DNA of 64,000 bases from the NCBI RefSeq assembly GCF_963665245.1, contig NZ_OY762269.1:372001-436000 (forward strand). Direction: 5' to 3'. Numbering within the stretch: the first letter of the stretch is position 1; each line of letters begins with the position of its first letter. Positions 19,301 through 25,839 of the stretch are shown here, one piece after another. Origin of the DNA: an uncultured Paludibaculum sp. (GTDB lineage: Bacteria > Acidobacteriota > Terriglobia > Bryobacterales > Bryobacteraceae). The notes under the pieces were generated by a model. That model saw only the letters and a program-made list of their open reading frames with translations. It made no database searches and was not told the origin of the DNA. Position numbers and translations under genes: made by a program.

Positions 19301-19938
19301 AGCTCAAGATGATCTTCGAGCCTTTCCGCCAGGCGGACGGCTCGACCGCTCGCAACTATGGCGGCACCGGTCTCGGCCTCTCCATCTCCGCGCGCCTCGT
19401 CGAGATCATGGGGGGCCGGCTTACGGTCGAGAGTACTCCTGGTGTCGGCAGTGTGTTCTCCTTCACTCTGCCCTTGAAGCAGGTCAAAGCCACCGCCGGT
19501 ACCCCTGTGGAGAAGATCGAGGCGGCCCAACCGGCCGGCGACGTGGTGCCCGCCCGGGTCCTTCTGGCCGAGGATCACCAGATCAATCAGCTGGTCGTCA
19601 TTCGTCTGCTCGAGAAGCGCGGTCACCATGTCGACGCCGTGAACAACGGCGCGGAAGCCGTCGCCGCCGCCTCCTCCGGTTCGTACGACCTGATTCTGAT
19701 GGACATGCAGATGCCTGTCATGGACGGTCTCCAGGCGGCCCATGAGATCAGGGCACTTGCTGGCCCTGCCGCCCGCATCCCCATCGTGGCCCTCACCGCC
19801 AACGCCCTCGGCGCGGCCGAGGAAGAGTGCCGCGCCGCCGGCATGGACGCCTATCTTGCCAAGCCGGTGAAGCCCGACGAGCTCTATCGCGTCGTCGAAA
19901 GCATCACCGCGGCCAGCGCAAAGAGCCTGGTCCGGTAG
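16384..19938 (+). CDS. Hybrid two-component sensor: propeller/Y_Y_Y sensor, histidine kinase and receiver
   Basis: An 1184-residue one-piece signalling protein. A signal peptide (residues 1-27) is followed by many 'two-component regulator propeller' repeats of the GYLWVGTQNGLYRYDG type (about 45-610), a Y_Y_Y domain (about 640-725), one membrane helix (WWFYLTLVALAVLSIIYLI, about 734-752), a coiled coil, HisKA with His815 in NISHEIRTP, HATPase_c (NLVGNAVKFTENG, DTGIGIPPDKL, GGTGLGLSI), and a C-terminal receiver with Asp1107 in LILMDMQMPVMDG. In relatives the periplasmic propellers sense oligosaccharides. No output DNA-binding domain is fused, so the phosphate must go elsewhere; the nearby fucosidase suggests glycan sensing, by inference. 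Confidence 0.93.
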   Translation: MSTSMRAFATAVCAVFCALLVSPALHAHQYQFRLYGRQDGLGNLAISAITQDQTGYLWVGTQNGLYRYDGHSFQELGYRGGMPNDPIVALHAGSDGSIWAATRTRLFRSTFSGFQEISLGRKVQFLTRSVLASRNGKLYAATNAGLLELAPAAGRDQWQVRPIPIETHGVPVRAVSVDPHGGLWAAGDFGVCHWQNGRSTLYAAKEGVPDEHWDSLLPDGQGGLWARGVGHLVHLARGGARFELEQPGPPDASFQGVIIRSWDGTLLASTRRGLALKQNGKWSLVSMDEGLPASSTTVIFEDREGSIWLGTWGVGLCRWLGGTLVESWSARDGLPHESVNAIARDSSGLVWVGTDTGLGSLRSGETSTSLAALAETKVRALQGDRDTLWAGLYPGGVARIDLRTRAVRRFGVAQGLKDERVNGLHLDRSGRLWVCTMRGLYILEGDRFVSAVQGVPTDEIFLRVSEDPQGGIWVATSKGLRLWRNGVWRLYTALDGLAQDSVAQVRAPSATEVWVGYRGSKGISRLHFEGDRLRSVEQVGPPKLPSNHVLSIGYDSEGDMWVGTDSGIGLRRKGVWSTISKADGLIWDDCNPNSLLAEGSGDVWIGTSRGLTHIVAGAKPRLLAGQPPQPVLSSIQFGGRRMPSSIGLRIPYAQRLLELDLACLSFRQEQQIRYRYRLTGLEDAWVETATPELRFPSLPPGSYRLEVLAANSVGETSAAPALAQFVIQPPWYGTWWFYLTLVALAVLSIIYLIRWRTATLQRRSRELEEAVRARTEELQSQYELAGRQKTEIERLLDEANQLHRAKNEFLANISHEIRTPMNGILGLTELALHTQLDHEQLEYVQATRKSAESLLGLLNDVLDFAKIEAQRIEIESAPFSIRDCFDLVRDTFASQAIDKGLDVHIEIDSGVPQQVLGDTLRIGQVIMNLVGNAVKFTENGSVILRAGLEAAIGDFVRLRIDIRDTGIGIPPDKLKMIFEPFRQADGSTARNYGGTGLGLSISARLVEIMGGRLTVESTPGVGSVFSFTLPLKQVKATAGTPVEKIEAAQPAGDVVPARVLLAEDHQINQLVVIRLLEKRGHHVDAVNNGAEAVAAASSGSYDLILMDMQMPVMDGLQAAHEIRALAGPAARIPIVALTANALGAAEEECRAAGMDAYLAKPVKPDELYRVVESITAASAKSLVR

Positions 19939-19990
19939 GGCCAAACAAAAACATCTCTGGAATGTTGCTCCGCCTGTCGCACCGCGCTGG

Positions 19991-20038
19991 TGTCTCGCGC
20001 AGATGTCGGTGTCTCGCGCAGACGGTGTCTCGCGCAGA
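19991..20038 (+). repeat. Three direct copies of a 13-bp motif left of the insertion sequence
   Basis: TGTCTCGCGCAGA occurs at 19991-20003, 20010-20022 and 20026-20038; a fourth copy is on the far side of the IS at 21564-21576. Copies 1 and 2 are separated by TGTCGG, which equals the first six bases of the IS end. Either this was a short tandem array used as a target, or some copies are footprints of earlier insertions and losses. Confidence 0.85.
20022..20038 (+). repeat. Left 17-bp target-site duplication of the IS
   Basis: The 17 bases ACGGTGTCTCGCGCAGA here are identical to 21560-21576, directly outside the two inverted ends of the element. This is read as a target-site duplication. Confidence 0.8.
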
Positions 20039-21559
20039 TGTCGGTAGTAAGTCAATCTGTCCGCTTTTATTCACACACGATCTGTCCGCATCAGTTGACC
20101 GCACCCGATGATCCTTTTCTGCTCGCCGAAGGCGGCTTCCGGGTCTTCGGACGTACCTTTCTCGTCGTCGTCGGGGCGGTGGGAAAGTGGGAATCCCGGC
20201 TCGGCGGGATTTCCAAGGGACGGTGGGAGCCGTGGGAAACCGCCTCGCGGTTTTCCTCGGCTTCCTCGGGCCCGCCTTTTCCACAGTCTTCCTTTCGTGA
20301 TTGTCGAGTGTCCCGCAATCGTGCGCCCTCGGCTGTGTAGCGGCCTACCACATGCGGTCCAAATCGGATCGACACCGTTCCATCCAGGTGCTCGTGAATG
20401 GTCACTGTGCTCTTCGCCAGGGAGTGGCGGAAACGGCTCTTCTCCAGTTGCCAGCTCTGGTCGCCGATCGCCACCGTGTTATCCCGATCTACCACGCGCT
20501 CAGTCTGCACCGTGAACACCCAGTTCAGATCGGCGCGCGTCGTCTTCCGAAACGCCGTCCCTGTCTCCTTCGCCTCAACCGTGAACTTCTCGTTGAACTC
20601 GCCAATGTAACGTTCGGCCAAGAACTCATTGGCCCTTTCCGCGGTGGTGATCCCCGCCAGCCGCAACTCCTGTGGCAGTCGGCCCTGCCAGGTCCCGAAG
20701 CTCCGCTCTGACCGGCCTCGCGCTTGTGGCGAGTAGGCCGCGATCATCTGCACGCCCAACTCCTTCATCGCTCGCCCAACCTGCGTCAGACGGCCCTTAT
20801 CAACCTTCCCGCCCGCTTTCGGCGTCACGAAAAAGTGGCTGCCCCGGTCGCTGTACAACGCACAGAACAGACCCTTCGACTCAATCACATGCCGCAGGCC
20901 CGCCATCACCGTCCGCGTCGATTCCTCCTCCACCAACTGTGCGTAGTAGATCTCCTTCGTCGCATCATCCAGGATCACGATCAGGTCATACCATCGCTCA
21001 TCGCTGAACCACTGGTGCTTGCTCCCGTCGATGTGCAGCAGCATCCCCGGCAGCGGTCGAGGCTCCCGTCTCCGCCGATGCTTGGCCCGCCTACCCCGCT
21101 TGGCCACCAAGCCCGCACCCTGCAGCGCCTTCTGCACCCACGTGTAGCTCAGCTGGATGCCGTGTTGCTCGCGCAGCTTCTCGTGAAAGTGCCGCATGTT
21201 CAGGTCATAGTAGGTTTCCTGGTACAGCCGCAACACCTCCTCCGCCATCGCCAAGGGCACCCTCTTGTCACTCGGCCTGCCTTTCCGCCGGTCGGCCAAG
21301 CCCGAATAGCCGTGCTCTTCCAGCCTCTCCCGCCAGCGTCGCATCGTTCGGTCGCTCACTCCGATGATCTCCGCCGCGCTCCACCATGTGATCTTCTTCG
21401 CCATGGCCTTCAGCAGCACTTCTTGTAGCTTCATCATCCGCTCCACTTCCGCGGCCGGGCAATCCTTGGGGGCTTCCACCTTCCAAGACTCGCCCGCCGC
21501 TCTGCTCGAACGGACAGATCACGTGTGAACTCATGCGGACAGATCACATACTAGCGACA
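20039..21559 (-). mobile_element. Complete insertion sequence, about 1521 bp, IS1202/ISNCY-like
   Basis: The ends are inverted: left TGTCGGTAGTAAGTC and right, read inward, TGTCGCTAGTATGTG. Each end carries two copies of ATCTGTCCGC or a one-base variant spaced exactly 25 bp (20055 and 20080 on the left; 21510 and 21535, inverted, on the right), likely transposase-binding sites. It encodes one DDE transposase. The element is bordered by a 17-bp direct repeat. Long duplications (15 bp or more) and TGT ends are known for part of the IS1202 group, formerly lumped in ISNCY; family placement is from memory of those traits. Confidence 0.8.
20091..21479 (-). CDS. DDE transposase of the IS1202/ISNCY-like element
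   Basis: A 462-residue transposase. The N-terminal part has two helix-turn-helix segments (ITWWSAAEIIGVSDRTMRRW, and a second around residues 90-120). An integrase-core catalytic domain carries the DDE residues in MLLHIDGSKHQWF, ALYSDRGSHFF and QARGRSERSFGTW. The C-terminal tail is basic and reaches into the left inverted repeat. GTG 21479 is the longest start; the ATG pair at 21437/21434 has a better-spaced GGAG and may be the real one. No frameshift is seen, so the element may be active. Confidence 0.88.
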   Translation of the reverse strand: MEAPKDCPAAEVERMMKLQEVLLKAMAKKITWWSAAEIIGVSDRTMRRWRERLEEHGYSGLADRRKGRPSDKRVPLAMAEEVLRLYQETYYDLNMRHFHEKLREQHGIQLSYTWVQKALQGAGLVAKRGRRAKHRRRREPRPLPGMLLHIDGSKHQWFSDERWYDLIVILDDATKEIYYAQLVEEESTRTVMAGLRHVIESKGLFCALYSDRGSHFFVTPKAGGKVDKGRLTQVGRAMKELGVQMIAAYSPQARGRSERSFGTWQGRLPQELRLAGITTAERANEFLAERYIGEFNEKFTVEAKETGTAFRKTTRADLNWVFTVQTERVVDRDNTVAIGDQSWQLEKSRFRHSLAKSTVTIHEHLDGTVSIRFGPHVVGRYTAEGARLRDTRQSRKEDCGKGGPEEAEENREAVSHGSHRPLEIPPSRDSHFPTAPTTTRKVRPKTRKPPSASRKGSSGAVN

Positions 21560-21576
21560 ACGGTGTCTCGCGCAGA
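21560..21576 (+). repeat. Right 17-bp target-site duplication of the IS
   Basis: Identical to 20022-20038. The cobalamin riboswitch begins only about 30 bp further right. Confidence 0.8.
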
Positions 21577-21604
21577 TTGACCGGCCAACCCACCCGTGCT
21601 AGCG

Positions 21605-21795
21605 TTGGGACATCCGTCGGGTGCCCGAAAGGGCATAAAAGGGAAGTCCGGTGAAAAGCCGGCGCGGTCCCCGCCACTGTAAGAAGGTCACTCGCTTCGT
21701 CATACGCCACTTGGCCCATGAATCCAGGGAAGGCAGAAGCGGATAAGCAGCCTGTTGCGTGCTTCCTTCGAGCCAGGAGACCTACCCGAGGTTGT
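21605..21795 (+). promoter_or_regulatory. Cobalamin (B12) riboswitch
   Basis: The conserved aptamer elements follow in order: GGGTGCCCGAAAGGGC, AAAAGGGAAGTCCGGTGAAA, GCGGTCCCCGCCACTGTAA (the B12 box core, GCCACTG at 21673-21679), GGGAAGG near 21727, and the closing GAGCCAGGAGACCTACCCGAG at 21770-21790. The order and spacing match the RF00174-type aptamer. On adenosylcobalamin binding such elements usually repress downstream expression. The next genes on this strand are a possible small ORF at 21828 and the radical SAM gene at 22000. No U-rich terminator is visible right after it, so translational control is more likely. Confidence 0.93.
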
Positions 21796-21827
21796 GACGC
21801 CAGGGCTTTCTGCGGAGAACGGAAAGA

Positions 21828-22022
21828 ATGCGACTGATCTCATCTCCCCTCACCACCGGCCATTCGATTTTGTGCGGCGGATACCCGTGCCGCGCCAACG
21901 TTGTTGCCCTCTTGCCAGTCCTCCGTGACGATCTGGCAAACGGCAGCCTCTCCGTCACAACTGAGCATGCTGGGCAAGCCAATTGCGGAAAGGATCGTGA
22001 TGAAGGTATCGGAAGTCATTAG
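21828..22022 (+). CDS. Possible small ORF between B12 riboswitch and radical SAM gene
   Basis: A 64-codon frame starting MRLISSPLTTGHSILCGGYP, containing two close cysteines (Cys16 and Cys21) and a third at position 53. The ATG follows GGAG/GGAAAG sequence and sits about 35 bp after the aptamer. Its last 23 bases overlap the radical SAM start, as in translational coupling. GC at third positions looks raised over the local average by eye (about 70%), which mildly favours coding. I recognise no family. It could be a precursor-like peptide, a leader peptide, or chance. Confidence 0.3.
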   Translation: MRLISSPLTTGHSILCGGYPCRANVVALLPVLRDDLANGSLSVTTEHAGQANCGKDRDEGIGSH

Positions 22023-23010
22023 GGCATGGGGCAAGATTCTCAAGGGCGTGCCGCCCTCCCTGTCAATTGAAATCACAAAGGAGTGTCCGCTCCGCTGTCC
22101 TGGATGCTACGCGTATGACGAAGGTCATCTGGGCGGCGGCGTCACGCTCCGGAGCCTCCGTGACCGAAAGGGACAGGCTCTTGTCGATGGAGTGATCGAG
22201 GTCGTCGATCGACTGAAGCCGCTCCACCTTTCGCTGGTGGGCGGGGACCCTTTGGTTCGCTACCGGGAAGTTGAGGCGATGGTCCCGCTACTGCTGGCAC
22301 GAGGGATCCACGTGCAAGTCGTCACAAGTGCATTCCGGCCTCTCCCTGCGGCATGGGGCGCCCTCGATCACATGACCGTGGTGGTGTCGATCGACGGATT
22401 GCAGCCCGATCACGATATTAGGAGGGCCCCCGCCACATACGAGCGAATCCTGAAGAACATTGCCGGGCAGCAGGTCACGATTCACAGTACTGTCACCGGT
22501 CAGATGATGAAGCGTTCGGGATACCTGAACGAATTCCTGCAGTTTTGGACGCCGCGGCCGGAGATCAGGAAGGTCTGGTTTAGCTTGTTCACTCCGCAAA
22601 TCGGCGACAACTTGCCGGAGATGCTCACCCGATCCGAGCGAGAGCAGGCGATCACCGACCTGCTCCAGTTGCGCACGAAATTTCCCAAGCTGGATATGCG
22701 TAAGGGGTTGATCCAGCAGTTCGCAACTCCTCCGCATAGTCCGCAGGAGTGTGTTTTCGCACTGACCACCCACGTATTGTCGGCCGACCTCGAGACCAAG
22801 GTCACGCCGTGCCAGTACGGAGGAACGCCAGACTGTGCCTCTTGTGGCTGTGTGGCGTCGATGGGGCTTGCGGCCGTCGCCGCCCACCGGTTTGGCGGGT
22901 TCATTCCAGTGGGTCCCCTTTTTCGCACCTCCATCAAAATCGGTGGCTTCTGGGCGAAGCTCAATCGTCACCATCCGCCGCAACAGAACCCGCTCAGGGT
23001 TTTGCGGTAG
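22000..23010 (+). CDS. Radical SAM protein with extra C-terminal cysteine cluster, B12-riboswitch controlled
   Basis: A 336-residue protein starting MKVSEVIRAWGKILKG; ATG 22000 is chosen for AAAGGA about 6-8 bp upstream. The radical SAM site is CPLRCPGC (Cys29, Cys33, Cys36, CxxxCxxC) followed by Tyr37, with LSLVGGDPL as the GGE-like SAM motif. The C-terminus has five more cysteines (251, 271, 279, 282, 284; the last four in CQYGGTPDCASCGC), suggesting a SPASM/twitch-like auxiliary Fe-S cluster. No B12-binding domain is present. Substrate unknown. Control by the cobalamin riboswitch implies a role linked to B12 supply or a B12-independent substitute; that is inference. Confidence 0.85.
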   Translation: MKVSEVIRAWGKILKGVPPSLSIEITKECPLRCPGCYAYDEGHLGGGVTLRSLRDRKGQALVDGVIEVVDRLKPLHLSLVGGDPLVRYREVEAMVPLLLARGIHVQVVTSAFRPLPAAWGALDHMTVVVSIDGLQPDHDIRRAPATYERILKNIAGQQVTIHSTVTGQMMKRSGYLNEFLQFWTPRPEIRKVWFSLFTPQIGDNLPEMLTRSEREQAITDLLQLRTKFPKLDMRKGLIQQFATPPHSPQECVFALTTHVLSADLETKVTPCQYGGTPDCASCGCVASMGLAAVAAHRFGGFIPVGPLFRTSIKIGGFWAKLNRHHPPQQNPLRVLR

Positions 23011-23144
23011 CTGGCCAGGTTTGTGGATCGACTCTCGCCTTCCCGGCTGCTGATCGATCGGCCATGGTGGCCATCCCGACCCTCGAGACCAACTAGGCCG
23101 GATCGCCCCTCCGTGGCCGCGATCTCCGCGCATTCAACTTCGCG

Positions 23145-23172
23145 ATGCTACGTTTGACATGCTACGTTTGAC
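23145..23172 (+). repeat. Perfect tandem 14-bp duplication upstream of the protease gene
   Basis: ATGCTACGTTTGAC is repeated head to tail at 23145-23158 and 23159-23172. The first copy plus the next base gives TTGACA (23154-23159), a good -35 match, and TATATC lies near 23188, so this may be a promoter with a duplicated -35 region. No other signal was seen in the 228 bp before the protease gene. Confidence 0.6.
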
Positions 23173-23239
23173 CGATTGAATTCACGGTATATCTGAAGTA
23201 CCCTGCCAACACCACCGCACCGGTTCGAAAGGATGCATC

Positions 23240-24076
23240 GTGAAAAACGTGATCGTCTGTTCTCCCAAGAGTCTGCCTCGTGAGCAGCTTTTCGCCGCGG
23301 CCAAAACGGCCGTCGCCATCAACCCTCTGAACCACGCGCCGCTCGCGCGGCTCGCCAGCCTCATGCCCTCCTTTCGCCCCACGCGCGAACACCTCGCGGT
23401 CGTCACCACCAAATACTGGGGCCTCAAAGGAGTGAAGTTGACAGTCGGCTTCATGGACCACCCGCCGGCCGACCTGCGCAAGCGGATTCTGCTCCACATG
23501 AACGCCTGGGCCTCCTCCGCGAACGTAAAATTTGCCGAGACCAAAACTGATCCGCAGGTCCGGATCGCTCGTGAAGGAGGCAACGACGGTGGCTATTGGT
23601 CTTACGTCGGCACCGATATCACGCACATCCCGAAAAGCCAGCAAACGATGAACCTCGAGGCGTTCACCATGAATACCCCTGAATCCGAGTTCCATCGAGT
23701 GGTCCGCCACGAGACCGGCCACACCCTCGGCTTCCCACACGAACACATGCGCGCCGCCCTCGTCGCCAAGATCGATCCCGAGAAAGCCATCGAGTACTTC
23801 ATGCGCACCCAGGGTTGGAGCGAAGATGAAGTCCGCGCCCAAGTGCTCACGCCCATTGAGGAGGGCACACTCATGGGTACCGTCGCCGACCCGCAATCCA
23901 TCATGTGCTATCAGATCCCGGGCGAGATCACCAAGGACGGCAAACCCATCGTCGGGGGCCGCGATATCGACCGTCTCGACTTCTCCTTTGCCGCCAGCAT
24001 CTATCCCAAGAAGACCGCCAAGCCCGCGCCCAAATCGGCGCCCATGGCCAAGAAGGCCAAGGCCGGGAAACGCTGA
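23240..24076 (+). CDS. Zinc metalloprotease-like protein (astacin/matrixin type)
   Basis: A 278-residue protein. The zinc site is HETGHTLGFPHEH (residues 157-169), the extended HExxHxxGxxH motif of metzincins with the astacin-like trailing Glu, and a Met-turn in SIMCYQIPG (Met222, Tyr224). The GTG start has GAAAGGA about 7 bp upstream. No signal peptide is visible at the N-terminus, odd for this group. The last 25 residues are Lys/Ala/Pro-rich (KKTAKPAPKSAP then KKAKAGKR). It may be secreted by another route, or act in the cytoplasm. It lies 39 bp before folP. Confidence 0.83.
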   Translation: MKNVIVCSPKSLPREQLFAAAKTAVAINPLNHAPLARLASLMPSFRPTREHLAVVTTKYWGLKGVKLTVGFMDHPPADLRKRILLHMNAWASSANVKFAETKTDPQVRIAREGGNDGGYWSYVGTDITHIPKSQQTMNLEAFTMNTPESEFHRVVRHETGHTLGFPHEHMRAALVAKIDPEKAIEYFMRTQGWSEDEVRAQVLTPIEEGTLMGTVADPQSIMCYQIPGEITKDGKPIVGGRDIDRLDFSFAASIYPKKTAKPAPKSAPMAKKAKAGKR

Positions 24077-24115
24077 GCCGCGCCGCCGGAATTGGGGCCG
24101 GCGGTACGATGGAAT

Positions 24116-24901
24116 GTGACCACCGAGATCATGGGCATCCTCAATGTGACGCCCGATTCATTCTCTGACGGGGGCCGCTTCAGCGATCTGGAGCGTGCCC
24201 TCGAACAGGCCTTCCGGCTGGCCGAAGAAGGCGCCTCCATCATTGACATCGGCGGCGAAAGCACGCGCCCCGGCGCCACGCCTGTTTGCCGGGAGGAGGA
24301 ACTCCGCCGCGTTCTGCCGGTCATTGAGAGCCTCGCCGGGCGCGTCTCCGCCCGCCTCTCCATTGATACCTACAAGCCGGAGGTGGCTGAGGCATGCCTC
24401 CGCGCCGGTGCCTCGATGATCAATGACATCACCGGATTGCGCGATACCCGCATGGCCTCCGTCGCGGCTGCCCACGGTGCGGCCGTCGTCATCATGCACA
24501 TGCGCGGCACGCCCGCGACCATGGCCCACGAGACCGCCTACTCCGATGTAGTCGCGGAAGTGAAGGAGTTCCTCGGCCGCCAGGCCGCCACCGCCCGCGC
24601 CATCGGCGTCGGCGAGATCATCCTCGATCCCGGCATCGGCTTCGCCAAAACCGCGGCCCAGAGCTTCGAACTGCTGCGCCGCCTGTCCGAGTTCTCCGAT
24701 CTCGGTTATCCTTTGCTCATCGGCCCCTCGCGCAAGTCGTTTCTCTCCACACTGCCCGGCATGGAGAGCCCGGCCGACCGTCTCGAAGGCTCGCTCGCCG
24801 CCTCCGTCATCGGAGTCATGAACGGCGCGGCCATCGTCCGGGTTCACGATGTCCGCCAGTGCCGCCAAGCCCTCGCCGTGGCCGACGCAGTGAAAGGTTG
24901 A
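24116..24901 (+). CDS. folP: Dihydropteroate synthase
   Basis: A protein of about 261 residues with all the DHPS signatures: IMGILNVTPDSFSDGG, DIGGESTRPGA, LSIDTYKPEVAE, MINDITGLRD, MHMRGTPATM, LDPGIGFAK, GPSRKSFL and VRVHDV. It condenses pABA with the pterin pyrophosphate to form dihydropteroate and is the sulfonamide target. The start is uncertain: GTG 24116 or ATG 24131. folB starts 2 bp after its stop. A second, degenerate homologue lies at 33421. Confidence 0.94.
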   Translation: MTTEIMGILNVTPDSFSDGGRFSDLERALEQAFRLAEEGASIIDIGGESTRPGATPVCREEELRRVLPVIESLAGRVSARLSIDTYKPEVAEACLRAGASMINDITGLRDTRMASVAAAHGAAVVIMHMRGTPATMAHETAYSDVVAEVKEFLGRQAATARAIGVGEIILDPGIGFAKTAAQSFELLRRLSEFSDLGYPLLIGPSRKSFLSTLPGMESPADRLEGSLAASVIGVMNGAAIVRVHDVRQCRQALAVADAVKG

Positions 24902-24903
24902 TC

Positions 24904-25266
24904 ATGGACAAAATCCTTCTAGTGGGTGTACATCTCACCGTGAACCTCGGCGTGCCCCACGAGGAACGTTCCATTCCGCAGGAGGTCATTCTGGATCTCG
25001 AAATGGAGTTCGATACGCGCCCCGCCGGCGAGTCCGACGACTTCAAACAGACCGTGGATTACGCCGCCGTGCACACCACCGTCCGCCGCGTCGCCACGGA
25101 ACGCCATTACTCCTTGGTGGAATGCATGGCCGAACGCATCGCCGCCGCTGTGTTGCTGGAGTTCCCCGTCGCCGGCGTCCGCGTCCTGCTCAAAAAGCCC
25201 GCTGCTCTACGCGCCCGCAATGTCGATTACCCGGCCATCGAGATTCTCAGGCGGCGTCATGCCTGA
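24904..25266 (+). CDS. folB: Dihydroneopterin aldolase
   Basis: A 120-residue FolB of normal length: MDKILLVGVHLTVNLGVPHEER, FKQTVDYAAVHTTV and YSLVECMAERIAAAVL, in which the Glu/Lys active-site surroundings and LLKKPAALRARN are recognisable. It cleaves dihydroneopterin to 6-hydroxymethyl-dihydropterin, the FolK substrate. It starts 2 bp after folP and overlaps folK by 8 bp. Confidence 0.93.
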   Translation: MDKILLVGVHLTVNLGVPHEERSIPQEVILDLEMEFDTRPAGESDDFKQTVDYAAVHTTVRRVATERHYSLVECMAERIAAAVLLEFPVAGVRVLLKKPAALRARNVDYPAIEILRRRHA

Positions 25267-25723
25267 TGTCTACCTGGCCCTCGGCTCGAATCTGGGCGAC
25301 AAACGGTCCAACCTCGTCGAGGCCATCCGCCGTATCGGCGCCTTCGCCACGGTGAAGTCGGTATCGTCGTTTCACGAGACCGATCCCGTCGGCTTCCTCG
25401 ATCAGGATCGTTTTCTCAACGCCGCTGTGCGTGTTTCGACCGACCTCACTCCTCAGGATTTCCTTGCCCGCTTGCTGGCCGTCGAAGTTGCCATGGGCCG
25501 CGTCCGCACCATCCCCAACGGCCCCCGCACGCTCGATCTCGACATCCTTCTCTGGGATAGTCGGGTGATCGATGAGCCCGGCCTGGTCGTCCCGCATCCT
25601 CGGATGCACCAGCGCTTCTTCGTGCTCGACCCGCTCAGCGAAATTGCGCCGCAGGCCCTCCATCCCGTGCTCGGCCGCACCGTTGCCCAGTTGCGCGATA
25701 GCCTCCTCAACACTCTGCCGTGA
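25259..25723 (+). CDS. folK: 2-amino-4-hydroxy-6-hydroxymethyldihydropteridine pyrophosphokinase
   Basis: A 154-residue HPPK: VYLALGSNLGDKRSNL, SVSSFHETDPVGFLDQDRFLN, GRVRTIPNGPRTLDLDIL (the conserved RxxxxGPRxxDLDIL core) and VPHPRMHQRFFVL. It pyrophosphorylates the pterin to give the FolP substrate. The chosen ATG overlaps folB by 8 bp. The order folP-folB-folK makes a compact folate operon. Confidence 0.95.
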   Translation: MPDVYLALGSNLGDKRSNLVEAIRRIGAFATVKSVSSFHETDPVGFLDQDRFLNAAVRVSTDLTPQDFLARLLAVEVAMGRVRTIPNGPRTLDLDILLWDSRVIDEPGLVVPHPRMHQRFFVLDPLSEIAPQALHPVLGRTVAQLRDSLLNTLP

Positions 25724-25839
25724 GCCTTGCGGCTCTCTTCCGGCCCCCCTCCCCCACCACGCCTCGGCTTCTGGCAGAATTAATTGCGTCTGGGCTGATA
25801 CACAACGTTGTCATAGTACGCACTATAATTCAGGGAACC

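Noticed and set aside
20022..21576. The IS as an ordinary IS21 or IS481 element
   Set aside because: Only one transposase gene and no IstB-like ATPase exclude IS21. The size, the TGT...ACA ends, paired ATCTGTCCGC subterminal sites and the 17-bp duplication fit the IS1202/ISNCY group better.
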